Source: Paracoccus acridae
GTDB taxonomy: Bacteria; Pseudomonadota; Alphaproteobacteria; Rhodobacterales; Rhodobacteraceae
Assembly (NCBI RefSeq): GCF_014642735.1
Contig: NZ_BMIV01000006.1
Coordinates: forward strand, 124,001 to 188,000
Direction of reading: 5' to 3'
DNA: 64,000 bases
Shown: one piece after another, positions 48,191-57,238 of the stretch
Numbering within the stretch: position 1 is the stretch's first letter
How the letters are laid out: each line of letters starts with the position of its first letter
Position numbers and translations under genes: made by a program
Notes under the pieces: model-generated
What the model saw: only the letters and a program-made list of their open reading frames with translations
Told to the model about the DNA's origin: nothing
Database searches by the model: none

Positions 48191-49105
48191 TCAACGGGTC
48201 ATCGCGATGGCGATCTGCGCCGCAAGGCGGGCGTTGTTCAGGACCAGTTCGATGTTGGAGGCCAGCGAACGGCCATCGGTCAGTTCGAAGATGCGCTGCA
48301 GCAGGAAGGGCGTGACCTCCTTTGCGGCGATGTGCCGGTCCTGGGCTTCGGACAGGGCCTGTTCGATGAAGGGGCCGATCACGTCGGCGGTGATCTCGGA
48401 TTCGCGGGGGATCGGGTTGGCGACAAGCTGGCCGCCCTTCAGGCCCAGGCGTGCGCGCATGGCGGCCGCGGCGGCGATCTGGTCCGCGCTGTCCATGCGC
48501 AGGGGCGCCTTGATGCCGCTGGACCGCGACCAGAAGGCGGGCAGTTCGTCCTGGCCAAAGGCGATCACGGGAACGCCCAGGGTTTCCAGCACCTCCCATG
48601 TCTTGGACAGGTCCAGGATCGCCTTGGCCCCGGCGGCCACGACCGTCACCGGGGTCTGCGCCAGTTCCTGCAGGTCGGCCGAGATGTCGAAGCTGCTTTC
48701 CGCCCCGCGATGCACGCCGCCGATGCCGCCGGTGGCAAAGACCCGGATGCCCGCCAGATGCGCGCAGATCATGGTGGCCGCGACCGTGGTGGCCCCCGTG
48801 CGGCCATTTGCCAGGCAGACGGCCAGGTCGGCGCGCGACAGCTTCATGGCCTGGTCCGAGGGCGTCTGTGCCAGGGCTTCCAGCGCATCGTCGGTCAGCC
48901 CGACATGGATTTGCCCGCCCATCACGGCGATGGTGGCGGGGGTCGCGCCGTTGTCGCGGATCACCTGTTCGACCTGTCGCGCCATTTCCAGGTTCTGGGG
49001 ATAGGGCATCCCGTGGGTGATGATCGTCGATTCAAGCGCGACGACCGGGCGGCCCGCCGCAAGCGCGTCTTCGACTTCGGGCGAAAAGGTCAGGGGGGCA
49101 CTCAT
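48191..49105 (-). CDS. psuG: Pseudouridine-5'-phosphate glycosidase
   Basis: PsuG cleaves the C-C glycosidic bond of pseudouridine 5'-phosphate to uracil and ribose 5-phosphate. The 304-residue protein shows the family segments VALESTIITHGMPYPQNLE, GRTGATTVAATM, FATGGIGGVHRG and ANPIPRESEI. It follows psuK with an ATGA overlap, completing a two-step pathway for pseudouridine released from RNA. The transcript may run on toward tRNA-Leu 36 bases downstream; I see no clear terminator between them. Confidence 0.94.
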   Translation of the reverse strand: MSAPLTFSPEVEDALAAGRPVVALESTIITHGMPYPQNLEMARQVEQVIRDNGATPATIAVMGGQIHVGLTDDALEALAQTPSDQAMKLSRADLAVCLANGRTGATTVAATMICAHLAGIRVFATGGIGGVHRGAESSFDISADLQELAQTPVTVVAAGAKAILDLSKTWEVLETLGVPVIAFGQDELPAFWSRSSGIKAPLRMDSADQIAAAAAMRARLGLKGGQLVANPIPRESEITADVIGPFIEQALSEAQDRHIAAKEVTPFLLQRIFELTDGRSLASNIELVLNNARLAAQIAIAMTR

Positions 49106-50022
49106 GGAACGTCCTTTCCGGAAACATGCGCGGCGGCGGCATCCACCGCCTGGCGCAGGGCCGCGTCGCGCGGCTGGTGGTTCAGTTCGGCGGCAAGATG
49201 TGCCGCCAGGAAGCAGTCGCCCGCGCCGGTGACGCGGGCCACGGTGACAGGTGGCGGGGCGAAGGTCAGGGTGGGCGCGCCCGCCATGGCCTCGGCCACC
49301 GGGCGGGGTCCGTCCGTGACCAGCACGCGGGCCGCGCCGCGCGCCACCACGCCCTGCGCGGCGGTCGCGGCATCGGGGCAGGCACGCCCGGCCAGGATCT
49401 CGGCTTCCAGGCGGTTCAGGTAGAAGCAGCCGCGCCGGGCGGCGATCAGCGGTTCCAGCCGTTCGGCCTTGCCGGGGCTGGCGGGCACCACGCGCAGGTC
49501 GGCGGCGGCCAGGCGGGGGTCGCGGGCGATGGCGGCCAGCAGATCCTCGGTCAGGTTCCCGTCCAGGACGACCGGCGCGGTCCAGCCGGACAGCGCGCCG
49601 TCCAGGGCCGCCAGGATCGCGGTGCCCGCATCTTCAAGGCTGTGGACATCGGCGATGGCGGCGATCAGCCCCTCGCTGTCCTCGATGCCCATATAGGTGT
49701 CGGTGGGCAGGCCGGTGTCGCGGGCCAGATGATCGGTGACGACGCCCAGCCGCCGGGCTTCGGTCACCAGGACCTCGCCTTCCGGGTCGCGGCCGACGGC
49801 GGACAGCACGGCGGGGCGCAGGCCCCAGCGGGCCAGCGCGACCGCCACGTTCAGCGCCACCCCGCCGGGGATGTGGCGGATGCGGCCCGGCACATCGGCG
49901 CCCGGCGCCATGCGGCGCGGCGCGCGGCCGATCACGTCCCACAGCATCGCGCCGATGCACAGGATGTCGGGGCGCGCCGGATACTGGACCCGATCCTGGG
50001 CCTGATCCTGGGGGTCGGTCAT
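49102..50022 (-). CDS. psuK: PfkB-family kinase, probable pseudouridine kinase
   Basis: The 306-residue PfkB/ribokinase-type protein has an N-terminal GGVALNVAVALARWG signature and a C-terminal catalytic segment VTGAGDCFLAAHLAAEL with the base aspartate in GAGD. Coupled to psuG downstream (ATGA), it most likely phosphorylates pseudouridine. The upstream ArsR regulator overlaps its start by the same ATGA arrangement, making a compact three-gene operon. Confidence 0.88.
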   Translation of the reverse strand: MTDPQDQAQDRVQYPARPDILCIGAMLWDVIGRAPRRMAPGADVPGRIRHIPGGVALNVAVALARWGLRPAVLSAVGRDPEGEVLVTEARRLGVVTDHLARDTGLPTDTYMGIEDSEGLIAAIADVHSLEDAGTAILAALDGALSGWTAPVVLDGNLTEDLLAAIARDPRLAAADLRVVPASPGKAERLEPLIAARRGCFYLNRLEAEILAGRACPDAATAAQGVVARGAARVLVTDGPRPVAEAMAGAPTLTFAPPPVTVARVTGAGDCFLAAHLAAELNHQPRDAALRQAVDAAAAHVSGKDVP

Positions 50023-50372
50023 TCGCGGGTCCAGCTTTGCATCTCGGCTTCCAGAAAGCGTTCGAAATCGTCCAGGTCAACAGGATCGAACTGCCCGAAG
50101 CCGCCCATCCAGACGGATGCCGCGCGCATCCCCTCGGGGTCCAGCTTGCACCAGGTGATCCGGCCCCGCCGCTCCTGCCGGATCAGGCCCGCCGCCGCAA
50201 GGACCGACAGGTGCTTGGAAATCGCGGCCAGACTCATGTCGAAGGGCGCCGCGACGTCGCTGACGGCCATGTCGTCCTCCAGCAGCATCGACAGCACCCG
50301 CCGCCGCGTGGGATCGGCCAGGGCCGCGAAGATCAGGTCCAGCGGGTCGGGCGAGGGGGTGTCCATGCCCAT
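50019..50372 (-). CDS. ArsR-family transcriptional regulator
   Basis: The 117-residue winged-helix regulator contains LDLIFAALADPTRRRVLSML and DMSLAAISKHLSVLAAAGLI, the ArsR DNA-binding core. No cysteine metal-binding pair of the arsenic type is seen in the recognition helix, so it is probably not metal-responsive and may sense a nucleoside or sugar phosphate. It heads the psuK-psuG operon and likely autoregulates through the palindromes at 50491-50517. MGMDTPS and MDTPS starts are both possible. Confidence 0.85.
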   Translation of the reverse strand: MGMDTPSPDPLDLIFAALADPTRRRVLSMLLEDDMAVSDVAAPFDMSLAAISKHLSVLAAAGLIRQERRGRITWCKLDPEGMRAASVWMGGFGQFDPVDLDDFERFLEAEMQSWTRE

Positions 50373-50490
50373 CTCATGGCGCGGAATGGCGGGAATGGTC
50401 AACTGCGCGGTTGAACGTTCTGCGGCCGGGGCAGGGGCCAAGGGCCGGTCCTTCGGCAGGCCGATCAAGCAAAACCTTTGTTTGCCAGAT

Positions 50491-50517
50491 ACTTGCATGA
50501 TCAAGTCACTTGCTTGA
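50491..50517. promoter_or_regulatory. Overlapping palindromes upstream of the ArsR-psuKG operon
   Basis: ACTTG (50491-50495) with CAAGT (50502-50506), CAAGT-C-ACTTG (50502-50512) and TCAAG (50501-50505) with CTTGA (50513-50517) form overlapping inverted repeats. A related GATCAAGC lies at 50463. They lie between the divergent ArsR and atpI genes and look like an ArsR operator; proximity to atpI means the ATP synthase promoter may overlap. Confidence 0.5.
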
Positions 50518-50571
50518 CTCGGGCGGCGATCCCCCCTAGACAGCGCCGCAACGAAGAACGGGGCATGACAG

Positions 50572-50919
50572 ATGGCCGAAGACCCCCGGAGCGATGTGGA
50601 CAGGGAAGCGGATGCCGCCCGTCTGCGCGACCTGGAAGACCGGCTGTCCCGCCTGACCCGGAAGCCAGAGGCGAACATGCCGATGGCGGGCTATGACAAG
50701 GCGCATGTCGCCTGGCGCATGGTCACCGAAATCGTCGCGGGCATCATGCTGGGCGCCGGGATCGGATACGGGTTGGATTACGTGTTCGGCACTTTGCCGG
50801 TCATGCTGATCCTGTTCATACTTCTCGGCTTCGTGGCCGGCATCAAGGTGATGATGCGCACGGCGGCCGAGCTTGGCAGCAATTCCGGCAAGCCGCCGGG
50901 GACCGACGAGAGGGATTGA
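50572..50919 (+). CDS. atpI: ATP synthase subunit I
   Basis: The 115-residue protein has a charged N-terminal half and two transmembrane helices ([20 protein letters not shown] and [20 protein letters not shown]) of the AtpI type. AtpI assists assembly of the c-ring and is not part of the mature enzyme. It heads the F0 operon and ends just before the atpB start. Confidence 0.9.
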   Translation: MAEDPRSDVDREADAARLRDLEDRLSRLTRKPEANMPMAGYDKAHVAWRMVTEIVAGIMLGAGIGYGLDYVFGTLPVMLILFILLGFVAGIKVMMRTAAELGSNSGKPPGTDERD

Positions 50920-50921
50920 TC

Positions 50922-51677
50922 GTGGCGACCGAAGCGCATGGCGAGGCAACCGGCCTGTCTTTCCACCCGATGGACCAGTTCATCGTCCGCCCGCTGTTCG
51001 GCGACGGCCCGGTCCACTGGTACACGCCCAGCAACGTGACGCTGTGGCTGTTCGCCATCATCCTGGCCACGCTGGCGCTGCTGGTGCTGGGCACGCGCGG
51101 CCGCGGCATCGTGCCGACCCGCACCCAGTCGATCGCGGAACTGTCCTATGGCCTCGTGCACAAGATGGTCGGCGACATCGCGGGCAAGGACGGGCTGAAG
51201 TACTTTCCCTATATCATGACGCTGTTCATGTTCGTGTTGTTCGCGAACTTCCTGGGCCTGCTGCCCCTGGCCTTCACGGTCACCTCGCATATCGCGGTGA
51301 CGGGCGTGCTGGCGCTGGCGGTGTTCCTGTCGGTGACGGCTATCGGCTTCATCAAGAACGGCGCGCATTTCCTGGACCTGTTCTGGGTCCGCTCGGCCCC
51401 CTTGGCGATCCGCCCGGTTCTGGCCGTGATCGAGGTGATCAGCTATTTCGTGCGCCCCGTCAGCCATTCCATCCGACTTGCAGGCAACATGATCGCCGGC
51501 CATGCCGTGATCAAGGTCTTTGCCGGTTTCGCAGCCATCGCAGCCGTGGCCCCGATTTCCATCATCGCGGTCGTGGGCATGTATGCCTTCGAAATCCTGG
51601 TGGCCTTCATCCAGGCCTATGTCTTCACCATCCTGACCTGCGTCTATCTGAAGGACGCGCTGCATCCGTCGCACTGA
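50922..51677 (+). CDS. atpB: ATP synthase F0 subunit a
   Basis: The 251-residue protein forms the proton channel with the c-ring. Five to six helices are visible, and the essential arginine lies in [16 protein letters not shown] preferred GTG 50922 (MATEAHGEA) over TTG 50916 because GAGAGGGA is well spaced and the N-terminus fits relatives. It follows atpI within a few bases. Confidence 0.95.
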   Translation: MATEAHGEATGLSFHPMDQFIVRPLFGDGPVHWYTPSNVTLWLFAIILATLALLVLGTRGRGIVPTRTQSIAELSYGLVHKMVGDIAGKDGLKYFPYIMTLFMFVLFANFLGLLPLAFTVTSHIAVTGVLALAVFLSVTAIGFIKNGAHFLDLFWVRSAPLAIRPVLAVIEVISYFVRPVSHSIRLAGNMIAGHAVIKVFAGFAAIAAVAPISIIAVVGMYAFEILVAFIQAYVFTILTCVYLKDALHPSH

Positions 51678-51735
51678 CGCCGGACGCACAGGTCATCAAC
51701 CCAATCCACCACTTCCAACCGCAAGGAGCATCATC

Positions 51736-51972
51736 ATGGAAGGCAATATCGGAGAACTGGGCCAGTACATCGGCGTCGGCCTGACCGCCATCGGCATGGG
51801 CGGGGCCGCCATCGGTGTGGGCAACGTCGCCGGCAACTTCCTGTCGGGCGCGCTCCGCAACCCGTCGGCCGCCGCCGGCCAGACCGCCACGCTGTTCATC
51901 GGCATGGCCTTTGCCGAAGCCCTGGGGATCTTCTCGTTCCTCGTCGCGCTTCTGCTGATGTTCGCGGTCTGA
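51736..51972 (+). CDS. atpE: ATP synthase F0 subunit c
   Basis: The 78-residue two-helix protein has a glycine-rich first helix ([20 protein letters not shown]), the polar loop RNPSAAAGQ and the proton-carrying glutamate in [11 protein letters not shown]. It makes the rotating ring. Gaps of 58 and 74 bases on either side allow independent translation at the high level needed for the c-ring. Confidence 0.97.
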   Translation: MEGNIGELGQYIGVGLTAIGMGGAAIGVGNVAGNFLSGALRNPSAAAGQTATLFIGMAFAEALGIFSFLVALLLMFAV

Positions 51973-52046
51973 TCCTGCGCCATCCTTGCGGCGGGGTGGG
52001 GCTTCGGCTCCGCCCCTTCGTGACTGTCAGGGCCAAGGGGTAGGAC

Positions 52047-52637
52047 ATGATCAGCCTGTTGCAAGAGGCCGCCACCACCGCGGCCGAACATACCGAAAGC
52101 GTGGCGTCCTCCGTCGCGCATGGAGAGACCGAGACGACAACGGGCCTGCCCCAGTTGGATCTCTCGACCTTTGCGAACCAGATCTTCTGGCTGGTCGTCG
52201 CCATGGTCGTTCTTTACTGGGTCGTCGCCAAGATCGCGCTGCCGCGCATCGGCGCCGTCCTGTCGGACCGCCAGGGCGCCATGACCGGCGACCTGATGGC
52301 CGCCGAGGAATTCAAGCTGAAGGCCAAGGAAGCCGAGGCCGCCTATGATAAGGCGCTTGCCGATGCCCGGGCCGAGGCGAACAAGATCGTCGCCGCGAAC
52401 CGTGCGGAAATCCAGAAGGAACTGGATGCCGCCATCGCCCATGCCGATGCCGAGATTTCGGCGCGCGGCGCGGAGTCGGAAAAGCGCATCCGCGAGATCC
52501 GCGATTCCGCCGATGTCGATGCGCGAGAGGTCGCCCGCGACGTTGCCGCCGAACTGGTGCGCAGCTTTGGCGGGACGGTCGATCAGGCCGCTGTCGATCA
52601 GGCTGTGGACAGCCGCATGAAAGGGGCCCTGCAATGA
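52047..52637 (+). CDS. atpF': ATP synthase F0 subunit b'
   Basis: The 196-residue peripheral stalk subunit has one N-terminal helix ([20 protein letters not shown]) after a 45-residue leader and a long charged coiled-coil. Having two unequal b-type genes (b' and b) is characteristic of photosynthetic and related Alphaproteobacteria. It overlaps the atpF start by 4 bases. Confidence 0.93.
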   Translation: MISLLQEAATTAAEHTESVASSVAHGETETTTGLPQLDLSTFANQIFWLVVAMVVLYWVVAKIALPRIGAVLSDRQGAMTGDLMAAEEFKLKAKEAEAAYDKALADARAEANKIVAANRAEIQKELDAAIAHADAEISARGAESEKRIREIRDSADVDAREVARDVAAELVRSFGGTVDQAAVDQAVDSRMKGALQ

Positions 52638-53194
52638 AGAAACTTGCCGTCATTGCCGCCACCGGGCTGAGCGCCGGACCGGCCTTTGCCGCGACGGGTC
52701 CGTTCTTCTCGCTGCGGAACACGGACTTCATCGTCCTGGTCTCATTCCTGGCCTTTGTCGGGGTGCTGCTTTACTTCAAGGTTCCCTCGCGGATCGGGGC
52801 GCTGCTGGACAGCCGCGCCGCCGGCATCCGCCGCGACCTGGACGAGGCCAAGCGCCTTCGCGAGGAAGCGCAGGAAATCTATGCCAGCTATGAACGCCGG
52901 CAGCGCGAAGTGGCGGGTCAGGCCGACCAGATCGTCGCCAATGCCAAGCGCGAGGCCGAGGCCCAGGCCGCCAAGGCCAAGGCCGACCTGAAATCCTCGA
53001 TCGAACGGCGCCTGAAGGCGGCCGAGGATCAGATCGCCAGTGCCGAGGCCGATGCTGTGCGTGCCGTGCGCGACCGCGCGGTGCAGGCGGCGATCGCCGC
53101 GGCGTCCAGCCTGCTGGCGCAGCAGGTCGGCGCAGGACAGCGGTCCGCAGGGATCGACGAAGCCATCGACGACGTGGCGCGCCGGTTGAACTGA
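52634..53194 (+). CDS. atpF: ATP synthase F0 subunit b
   Basis: The 186-residue stalk subunit has a cleavable-looking N-terminus ([11 protein letters not shown]), a helix ([17 protein letters not shown]) and a coiled-coil (about 60-160) that pairs with b'. It closes the atpI-B-E-F'-F operon, followed by a strong terminator. The F1 genes must be elsewhere, as usual in this class. Confidence 0.94.
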   Translation: MKKLAVIAATGLSAGPAFAATGPFFSLRNTDFIVLVSFLAFVGVLLYFKVPSRIGALLDSRAAGIRRDLDEAKRLREEAQEIYASYERRQREVAGQADQIVANAKREAEAQAAKAKADLKSSIERRLKAAEDQIASAEADAVRAVRDRAVQAAIAAASSLLAQQVGAGQRSAGIDEAIDDVARRLN

Positions 53195-53217
53195 GATCGC
53201 AGGAACAGCAATTGCGA

Positions 53218-53247
53218 AAAACCCCCGGTCGAAAGACCGGGGGTTTT
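53218..53247. terminator. Terminator between atpF and the OmpA-family gene
   Basis: AAAACCCCCGGTC (53218-53230) pairs perfectly with GACCGGGGGTTTT (53235-53247) around GAAA. The symmetrical A/T ends make it bidirectional for the convergent genes. Confidence 0.93.
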
Positions 53248-53278
53248 GCTTTGCCTGCGCGTTTCGTGCGGCTGACGG

Positions 53279-53947
53279 TCAGCGGGTCGGGCGGATCAGG
53301 ATCTCGACCCGGCGGTTCTGCGCGCGGCCGGCGGCGGTGTCGTTGGAGGCGATGGGCTGGCTGAAGCCTGCCCCGCTGGCGATCAGGCGCTGCGGCGACA
53401 CGCCCGCTGCGGACAGGATGCCCGCGACGGACTGGGCGCGGCGCTGCGACAGGTCGGCATTCAGCGCCGCGCTGCCGGTGTTGTCGGTGTGGCCCACGAC
53501 CTCGACCCGGCTGTTGGGATACTGGTTCAGGTTGCGCGCGACGGCATAAAGGTCGTTCTGCGCGGCGCCCGACACGGCGGCCGAGCCGGTGGCGAACAGG
53601 ATCCCTTCGGGCATTACGACCTGCAGGTAGGAGCCGCGGTTGATGACCTGGATGTTCGGGTTCGACAGCGACTGCTGCAGCGCCTGCGCCTGGCGGTCGA
53701 GGATGTTGCCCGCGACGGCCCCGGCGATGCCGCCGACGATCGCGCCGCGCGCCGCGTCGCGGCCTTCGTTGTTGCTGTCGTCGTCGCGGGTCGCGCCCAG
53801 GACGGCCCCCACGGCGGCGCCGGCAAGTGCGCCTTGCTGCGTGCGGCTCATGCCGCTGGTGCCCGTGCCGGTGCCGTCCATGGGGGCGCAGGCGCCAAGT
53901 GCCACAAGGCCCCCGGCGGCGAGGAGAGAGGTGACGCGAAGGTTCAT
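53279..53947 (-). CDS. OmpA-family outer membrane lipoprotein
   Basis: The 222-residue protein has a lipoprotein signal with lipobox LGAC, a glycine-zipper region (GALAGAAVGAVLGATR, GAIVGGIAGAVAGNI) and a C-terminal OmpA peptidoglycan-binding domain with VVGHTDNTGSAALNADLSQRRAQSV. It resembles YiaD/Pal-like proteins that tie the outer membrane to the wall. The start MNLRVTSLL follows GAAAGGAA. It is monocistronic, diverging from nth. Confidence 0.9.
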   Translation of the reverse strand: MNLRVTSLLAAGGLVALGACAPMDGTGTGTSGMSRTQQGALAGAAVGAVLGATRDDDSNNEGRDAARGAIVGGIAGAVAGNILDRQAQALQQSLSNPNIQVINRGSYLQVVMPEGILFATGSAAVSGAAQNDLYAVARNLNQYPNSRVEVVGHTDNTGSAALNADLSQRRAQSVAGILSAAGVSPQRLIASGAGFSQPIASNDTAAGRAQNRRVEILIRPTR

Positions 53948-54140
53948 GGGAGTTCCTTTCATGGTCTTGCGACGTGAACATGCGGCAAATTCGCATCTGC
54001 CGTCAAACGTGCGCGAAGCTGGCCCAGTTCCGGGCGAAAGGGAAGTCACGGCTGCGTGGAAGGCGTTGGAGTGGCGGAAAAACCCGCCCTTGCAGGCCGG
54101 GCTTGCATTGCTGTCCCGGGCCGGTCAAAAGCGTCGGGCC

Positions 54141-54803
54141 ATGGTCCAGCCCCGCCGCCTTGCCCCTCCCTTGCCCTTTGCCCAGCAGGTCGCGATCTTT
54201 TCGCGCCTGGCAAGCGCCAATCCGCAGCCGGTGACCGAGCTGGAGTTTTCCAACCCCTTCACGCTGGTCGTGGCCGTCGCCTTGTCGGCCCAGGCGACCG
54301 ATGTGGGCGTGAACAAGGCTACGCGCGGGCTGTTCGCCATCGCCGACACGCCGCAGAAGATGCTGGACCTGGGCCTTGAGGGCGTGACCGAGCATATCAA
54401 GACGATCGGCCTGTTCCGCCAGAAGGCCAAGAACGTCATCGCCCTGTCCCGCATCCTGGTCGAGGAATTCGGCGGCGAGGTTCCCGACAGCCGTGCCGCC
54501 CTGATGCGCCTGCCCGGCGTGGGGCGCAAGACCGCGAACGTGGTCCTGAACAGCGCCTTCGGCCATCCTGCGCAGGCGGTCGATACGCATATCTTCCGGG
54601 TGGGCAACCGCACCCGCATCGCCCCCGGCCGCGACGTGGACGAGGTCGAGCGCGCCATCGAGGACAACGTGCCCGCCCGCTTCCAGGACAATGCCCATCA
54701 CTGGCTGATCCTGCATGGCCGATACATCTGCCAGGCCCGGCGCCCGCGTTGCGCGGTCTGCCCCATCTACGACCTGTGCCCATACGAGGAGAAGACCGCA
54801 TGA
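54141..54803 (+). CDS. nth: Endonuclease III
   Basis: The 220-residue base-excision glycosylase/AP lyase removes oxidised pyrimidines. It has the helix-hairpin-helix LPGVGRKTANVVLNSAFG with the catalytic lysine, catalytic aspartate in VDTHIFRVGNRT, and the [4Fe-4S] pattern CQARRPRCAVCPIYDLC (C-x6-C-x2-C-x5-C). The stop overlaps the next gene (ATGA). Confidence 0.95.
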   Translation: MVQPRRLAPPLPFAQQVAIFSRLASANPQPVTELEFSNPFTLVVAVALSAQATDVGVNKATRGLFAIADTPQKMLDLGLEGVTEHIKTIGLFRQKAKNVIALSRILVEEFGGEVPDSRAALMRLPGVGRKTANVVLNSAFGHPAQAVDTHIFRVGNRTRIAPGRDVDEVERAIEDNVPARFQDNAHHWLILHGRYICQARRPRCAVCPIYDLCPYEEKTA

Positions 54804-55813
54804 CCACCCCCTATGTGATCGGCATCGGCAATGCGGTGATGGACGTGATCTCGCCCGTGGCCGAGGACCGGCTGGCGGCGCTGGGGGTGCGGAAGGGCAT
54901 CATGCAGCTGATCGAGCGCGAGCGGTCGGAATACCTGATGGCCGCGCAGGCGGACGATCACGGGCCGGGGCGCGCGCAGTCGAAGCTGGTGCCGGGCGGG
55001 TCGGTCGCCAACACGCTGGCGGGGATCGGGATGCTGGGGCTGCGGACGGCCTTTATCGGGCGGGTGGCGGACGATCCGCTGGGCCTGTCCTATGCCGAGC
55101 AGACCGAGGCGGCGGGGACGGTCTTCGTCAACCCGCCGGTCGCGGGCGAGCAGTTGCCGACATCGCGGAGCATCATCCTGGTCACGCCGGATGGCGAACG
55201 GTCGATGAACACCTATCTGGGGATTTCCGCCGAACTGGGGCCGGACGACGTGAATCCATCCGTTTTTCAAGGGGCTGGATGGCTGTTCCTTGAAGGATAC
55301 CTGTTCGACAAGCCCAAGGGGAAGGAGGCGTTCCTGAAGGCCGCGAAGTCCTGCCACGAGGCGGGCGGGCAGGCGGGGATCGCGCTGTCGGACCCGTTCT
55401 GCGTGGACCGCCATCGCGAGGATTTCCGCCGCCTGGTGGCGGGGCCGATGGATTACGTCATCGGCAATGTCCATGAATGGACCTCGCTTTACCAGGTCAC
55501 GGATCTGGAGGAGGCCCTGCGGCTGGCCCAGGCCGATTGCGGGACGGTGATCTGCACGCGGTCGGGCGAAGATGCGATCCTGATCCGCGACGGGGAACGG
55601 GTGAGCGCGCCGGTCCACCGCGTCGTGCCGGTGGATGCGACCGGGGCGGGGGACCAGTTCGCGGCGGGGCTGATCTATGGGCTGGCAACGGGTGCGCCGC
55701 TGGCGGTGGCGGGGCGGATGGGCTGCATCGCCGCGGCCGAGGCGATCGGGCATGTGGGGCCGCGGCCCGAGCGCGATCTGCGGGCGGATTTCAGGGCCGA
55801 GGGTCTGATCTGA
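54800..55813 (+). CDS. PfkB-family kinase, probable adenosine kinase
   Basis: The 337-residue ribokinase-fold protein begins PYVIGIGNAVMDVISPV, has the substrate loop KLVPGGSVANTLAGIG and the catalytic GAGDQFAAGLIYGL with the base aspartate. The GNAVMDV start and overall length match alphaproteobacterial adenosine kinases, which recycle adenosine to AMP, though other sugars cannot be ruled out. It is coupled to nth and followed by repeat copy D. Confidence 0.85.
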   Translation: MTTPYVIGIGNAVMDVISPVAEDRLAALGVRKGIMQLIERERSEYLMAAQADDHGPGRAQSKLVPGGSVANTLAGIGMLGLRTAFIGRVADDPLGLSYAEQTEAAGTVFVNPPVAGEQLPTSRSIILVTPDGERSMNTYLGISAELGPDDVNPSVFQGAGWLFLEGYLFDKPKGKEAFLKAAKSCHEAGGQAGIALSDPFCVDRHREDFRRLVAGPMDYVIGNVHEWTSLYQVTDLEEALRLAQADCGTVICTRSGEDAILIRDGERVSAPVHRVVPVDATGAGDQFAAGLIYGLATGAPLAVAGRMGCIAAAEAIGHVGPRPERDLRADFRAEGLI

Positions 55814-55830
55814 GTTTGCGTCCCGCGAAA

Positions 55831-55880
55831 GCCGGGGGCGCTTCGCCCCCCGGACCCCCCGAGGATATTTGAGGTCCAAT
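55831..55880. repeat. Dispersed GATATTT palindromic element, copy D
   Basis: The stem CCGGGGG (55832-55838) with CCCCCGG (55847-55853) is followed by ACCCCCCGAGGATATTTGAGG. It is nearly the same as copy E at 60978 and the reverse orientation of copies A-C. It follows the kinase gene and probably terminates it. Confidence 0.75.
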
Positions 55881-55975
55881 GCAAAGTGCCGCTGGTCGGC
55901 AGCCCCGGCGTTGCGCGGTTCTGCCGGCGCGTGTATCAGGTCTGCGACAGATTTGCAGTTTGAAGGACATTGCGG

Positions 55976-57238
55976 ATGCGCAGGGTTGTTGTCACCGGAT
56001 TGGGCATGGTCACGCCGCTGGCCTGCGGCGTCGAGGCGACATGGGAACGGCTGCTGGCCGGGCAGTCCGGCGCGGGGCCGATCACGCGCTTTGATTCCAA
56101 GGACGTGGTGACGAAATACGCCTGCGAGATCCCCTTCGGCGACGGCAGCGACGGCAGCTTCAACCCCGACGACTGGATGGAGCCGAAGGACCGGCGCAAG
56201 GTCGATGACTTCATCCTGTACGGCATGGCCGCGGCCGAGCAGGCGGTGAAGGATTCGGGCTGGGAGCCGCAGACCGAGGAGGACCGCGAGCGGACCGGCG
56301 TGATGATCGGATCGGGGATCGGCGGGCTGACCTCAATCGCGGAAACGGCGGTGCTGATCAAGGAACGCGGGCCGAAGCGGGTGTCGCCCTTCTTCATTCC
56401 CGGCGCGCTGATCAACCTGGTGTCGGGGCAGGTGTCGATCCGCTTCGGCTTCAAGGGGCCGAACCATGCGGTCGTGACCGCCTGTTCCACCGGGGCGCAC
56501 GCCATCGGGGACGCGGCGCGGCTGATCATGCTGGGCGATGCCGACGTGATGGTCGCGGGCGGCGCCGAAAGCCCCATCAGCGAGATCGGCATCGCGGGCT
56601 TCAACGCCTGCAAGGCGCTGTCCACCAAGCGCGACAACGATCCGCAGTCGGCCAGCCGCCCCTATGACGTGGACCGGGACGGCTTTGTCATGGGCGAGGG
56701 CGCCGGCTGCCTGGTGCTGGAGGAATACGAACACGCCAAGGCGCGCGGGGCGAAGATTTACGCTGAAATTCTGGGCTATGGCCTGTCGGGCGATGCCTAT
56801 CACATCACCGCGCCCAGCGAGGATGGCGATGGCGGCTTCCGCGCGATGCGCAACGCGCTGAAGAATGCGGGGCTGGAGCCTTCGGCGGTTGACTACATCA
56901 ACGCGCATGGCACCAGCACCATGGCCGACACGATCGAGCTTGGCGCGGTGGAGCGCCTGCTGGGCGATCACGCGCCGAACGTGGTGATGTCGTCCACGAA
57001 GTCGAGCATCGGCCACCTGCTGGGCGCGGCGGGCGCTGTCGAGGCGATCTTCTGCGTGCTGGCGATCCGCGACGGGATTTGCCCGCCGACGATCAACCTG
57101 GACAACCCCGCGGTCGAGCCGAAGCTGGATCTGGCGGCCAATGCGGCCGTGCGGCGCAAGGTCGATGTGGCGCTGTCCAACAGCTTCGGCTTTGGCGGCA
57201 CGAACGCCTCGCTGGTCCTGGGGGCGGTCCGGGGATGA
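55976..57238 (+). CDS. fabF: 3-oxoacyl-[acyl-carrier-protein] synthase II
   Basis: The 420-residue condensing enzyme elongates saturated and unsaturated acyl-ACPs. Catalytic residues are visible as Cys in VTACSTGAHAIGDA, His in [12 protein letters not shown] and His in SIGHLLGAAG. The start ATG 55976 has GAAGGA upstream; a TTG two codons earlier is less likely. It overlaps mltG by 4 bases. No acpP gene lies directly upstream, unlike the common acpP-fabF-mltG order. Confidence 0.95.
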   Translation: MRRVVVTGLGMVTPLACGVEATWERLLAGQSGAGPITRFDSKDVVTKYACEIPFGDGSDGSFNPDDWMEPKDRRKVDDFILYGMAAAEQAVKDSGWEPQTEEDRERTGVMIGSGIGGLTSIAETAVLIKERGPKRVSPFFIPGALINLVSGQVSIRFGFKGPNHAVVTACSTGAHAIGDAARLIMLGDADVMVAGGAESPISEIGIAGFNACKALSTKRDNDPQSASRPYDVDRDGFVMGEGAGCLVLEEYEHAKARGAKIYAEILGYGLSGDAYHITAPSEDGDGGFRAMRNALKNAGLEPSAVDYINAHGTSTMADTIELGAVERLLGDHAPNVVMSSTKSSIGHLLGAAGAVEAIFCVLAIRDGICPPTINLDNPAVEPKLDLAANAAVRRKVDVALSNSFGFGGTNASLVLGAVRG

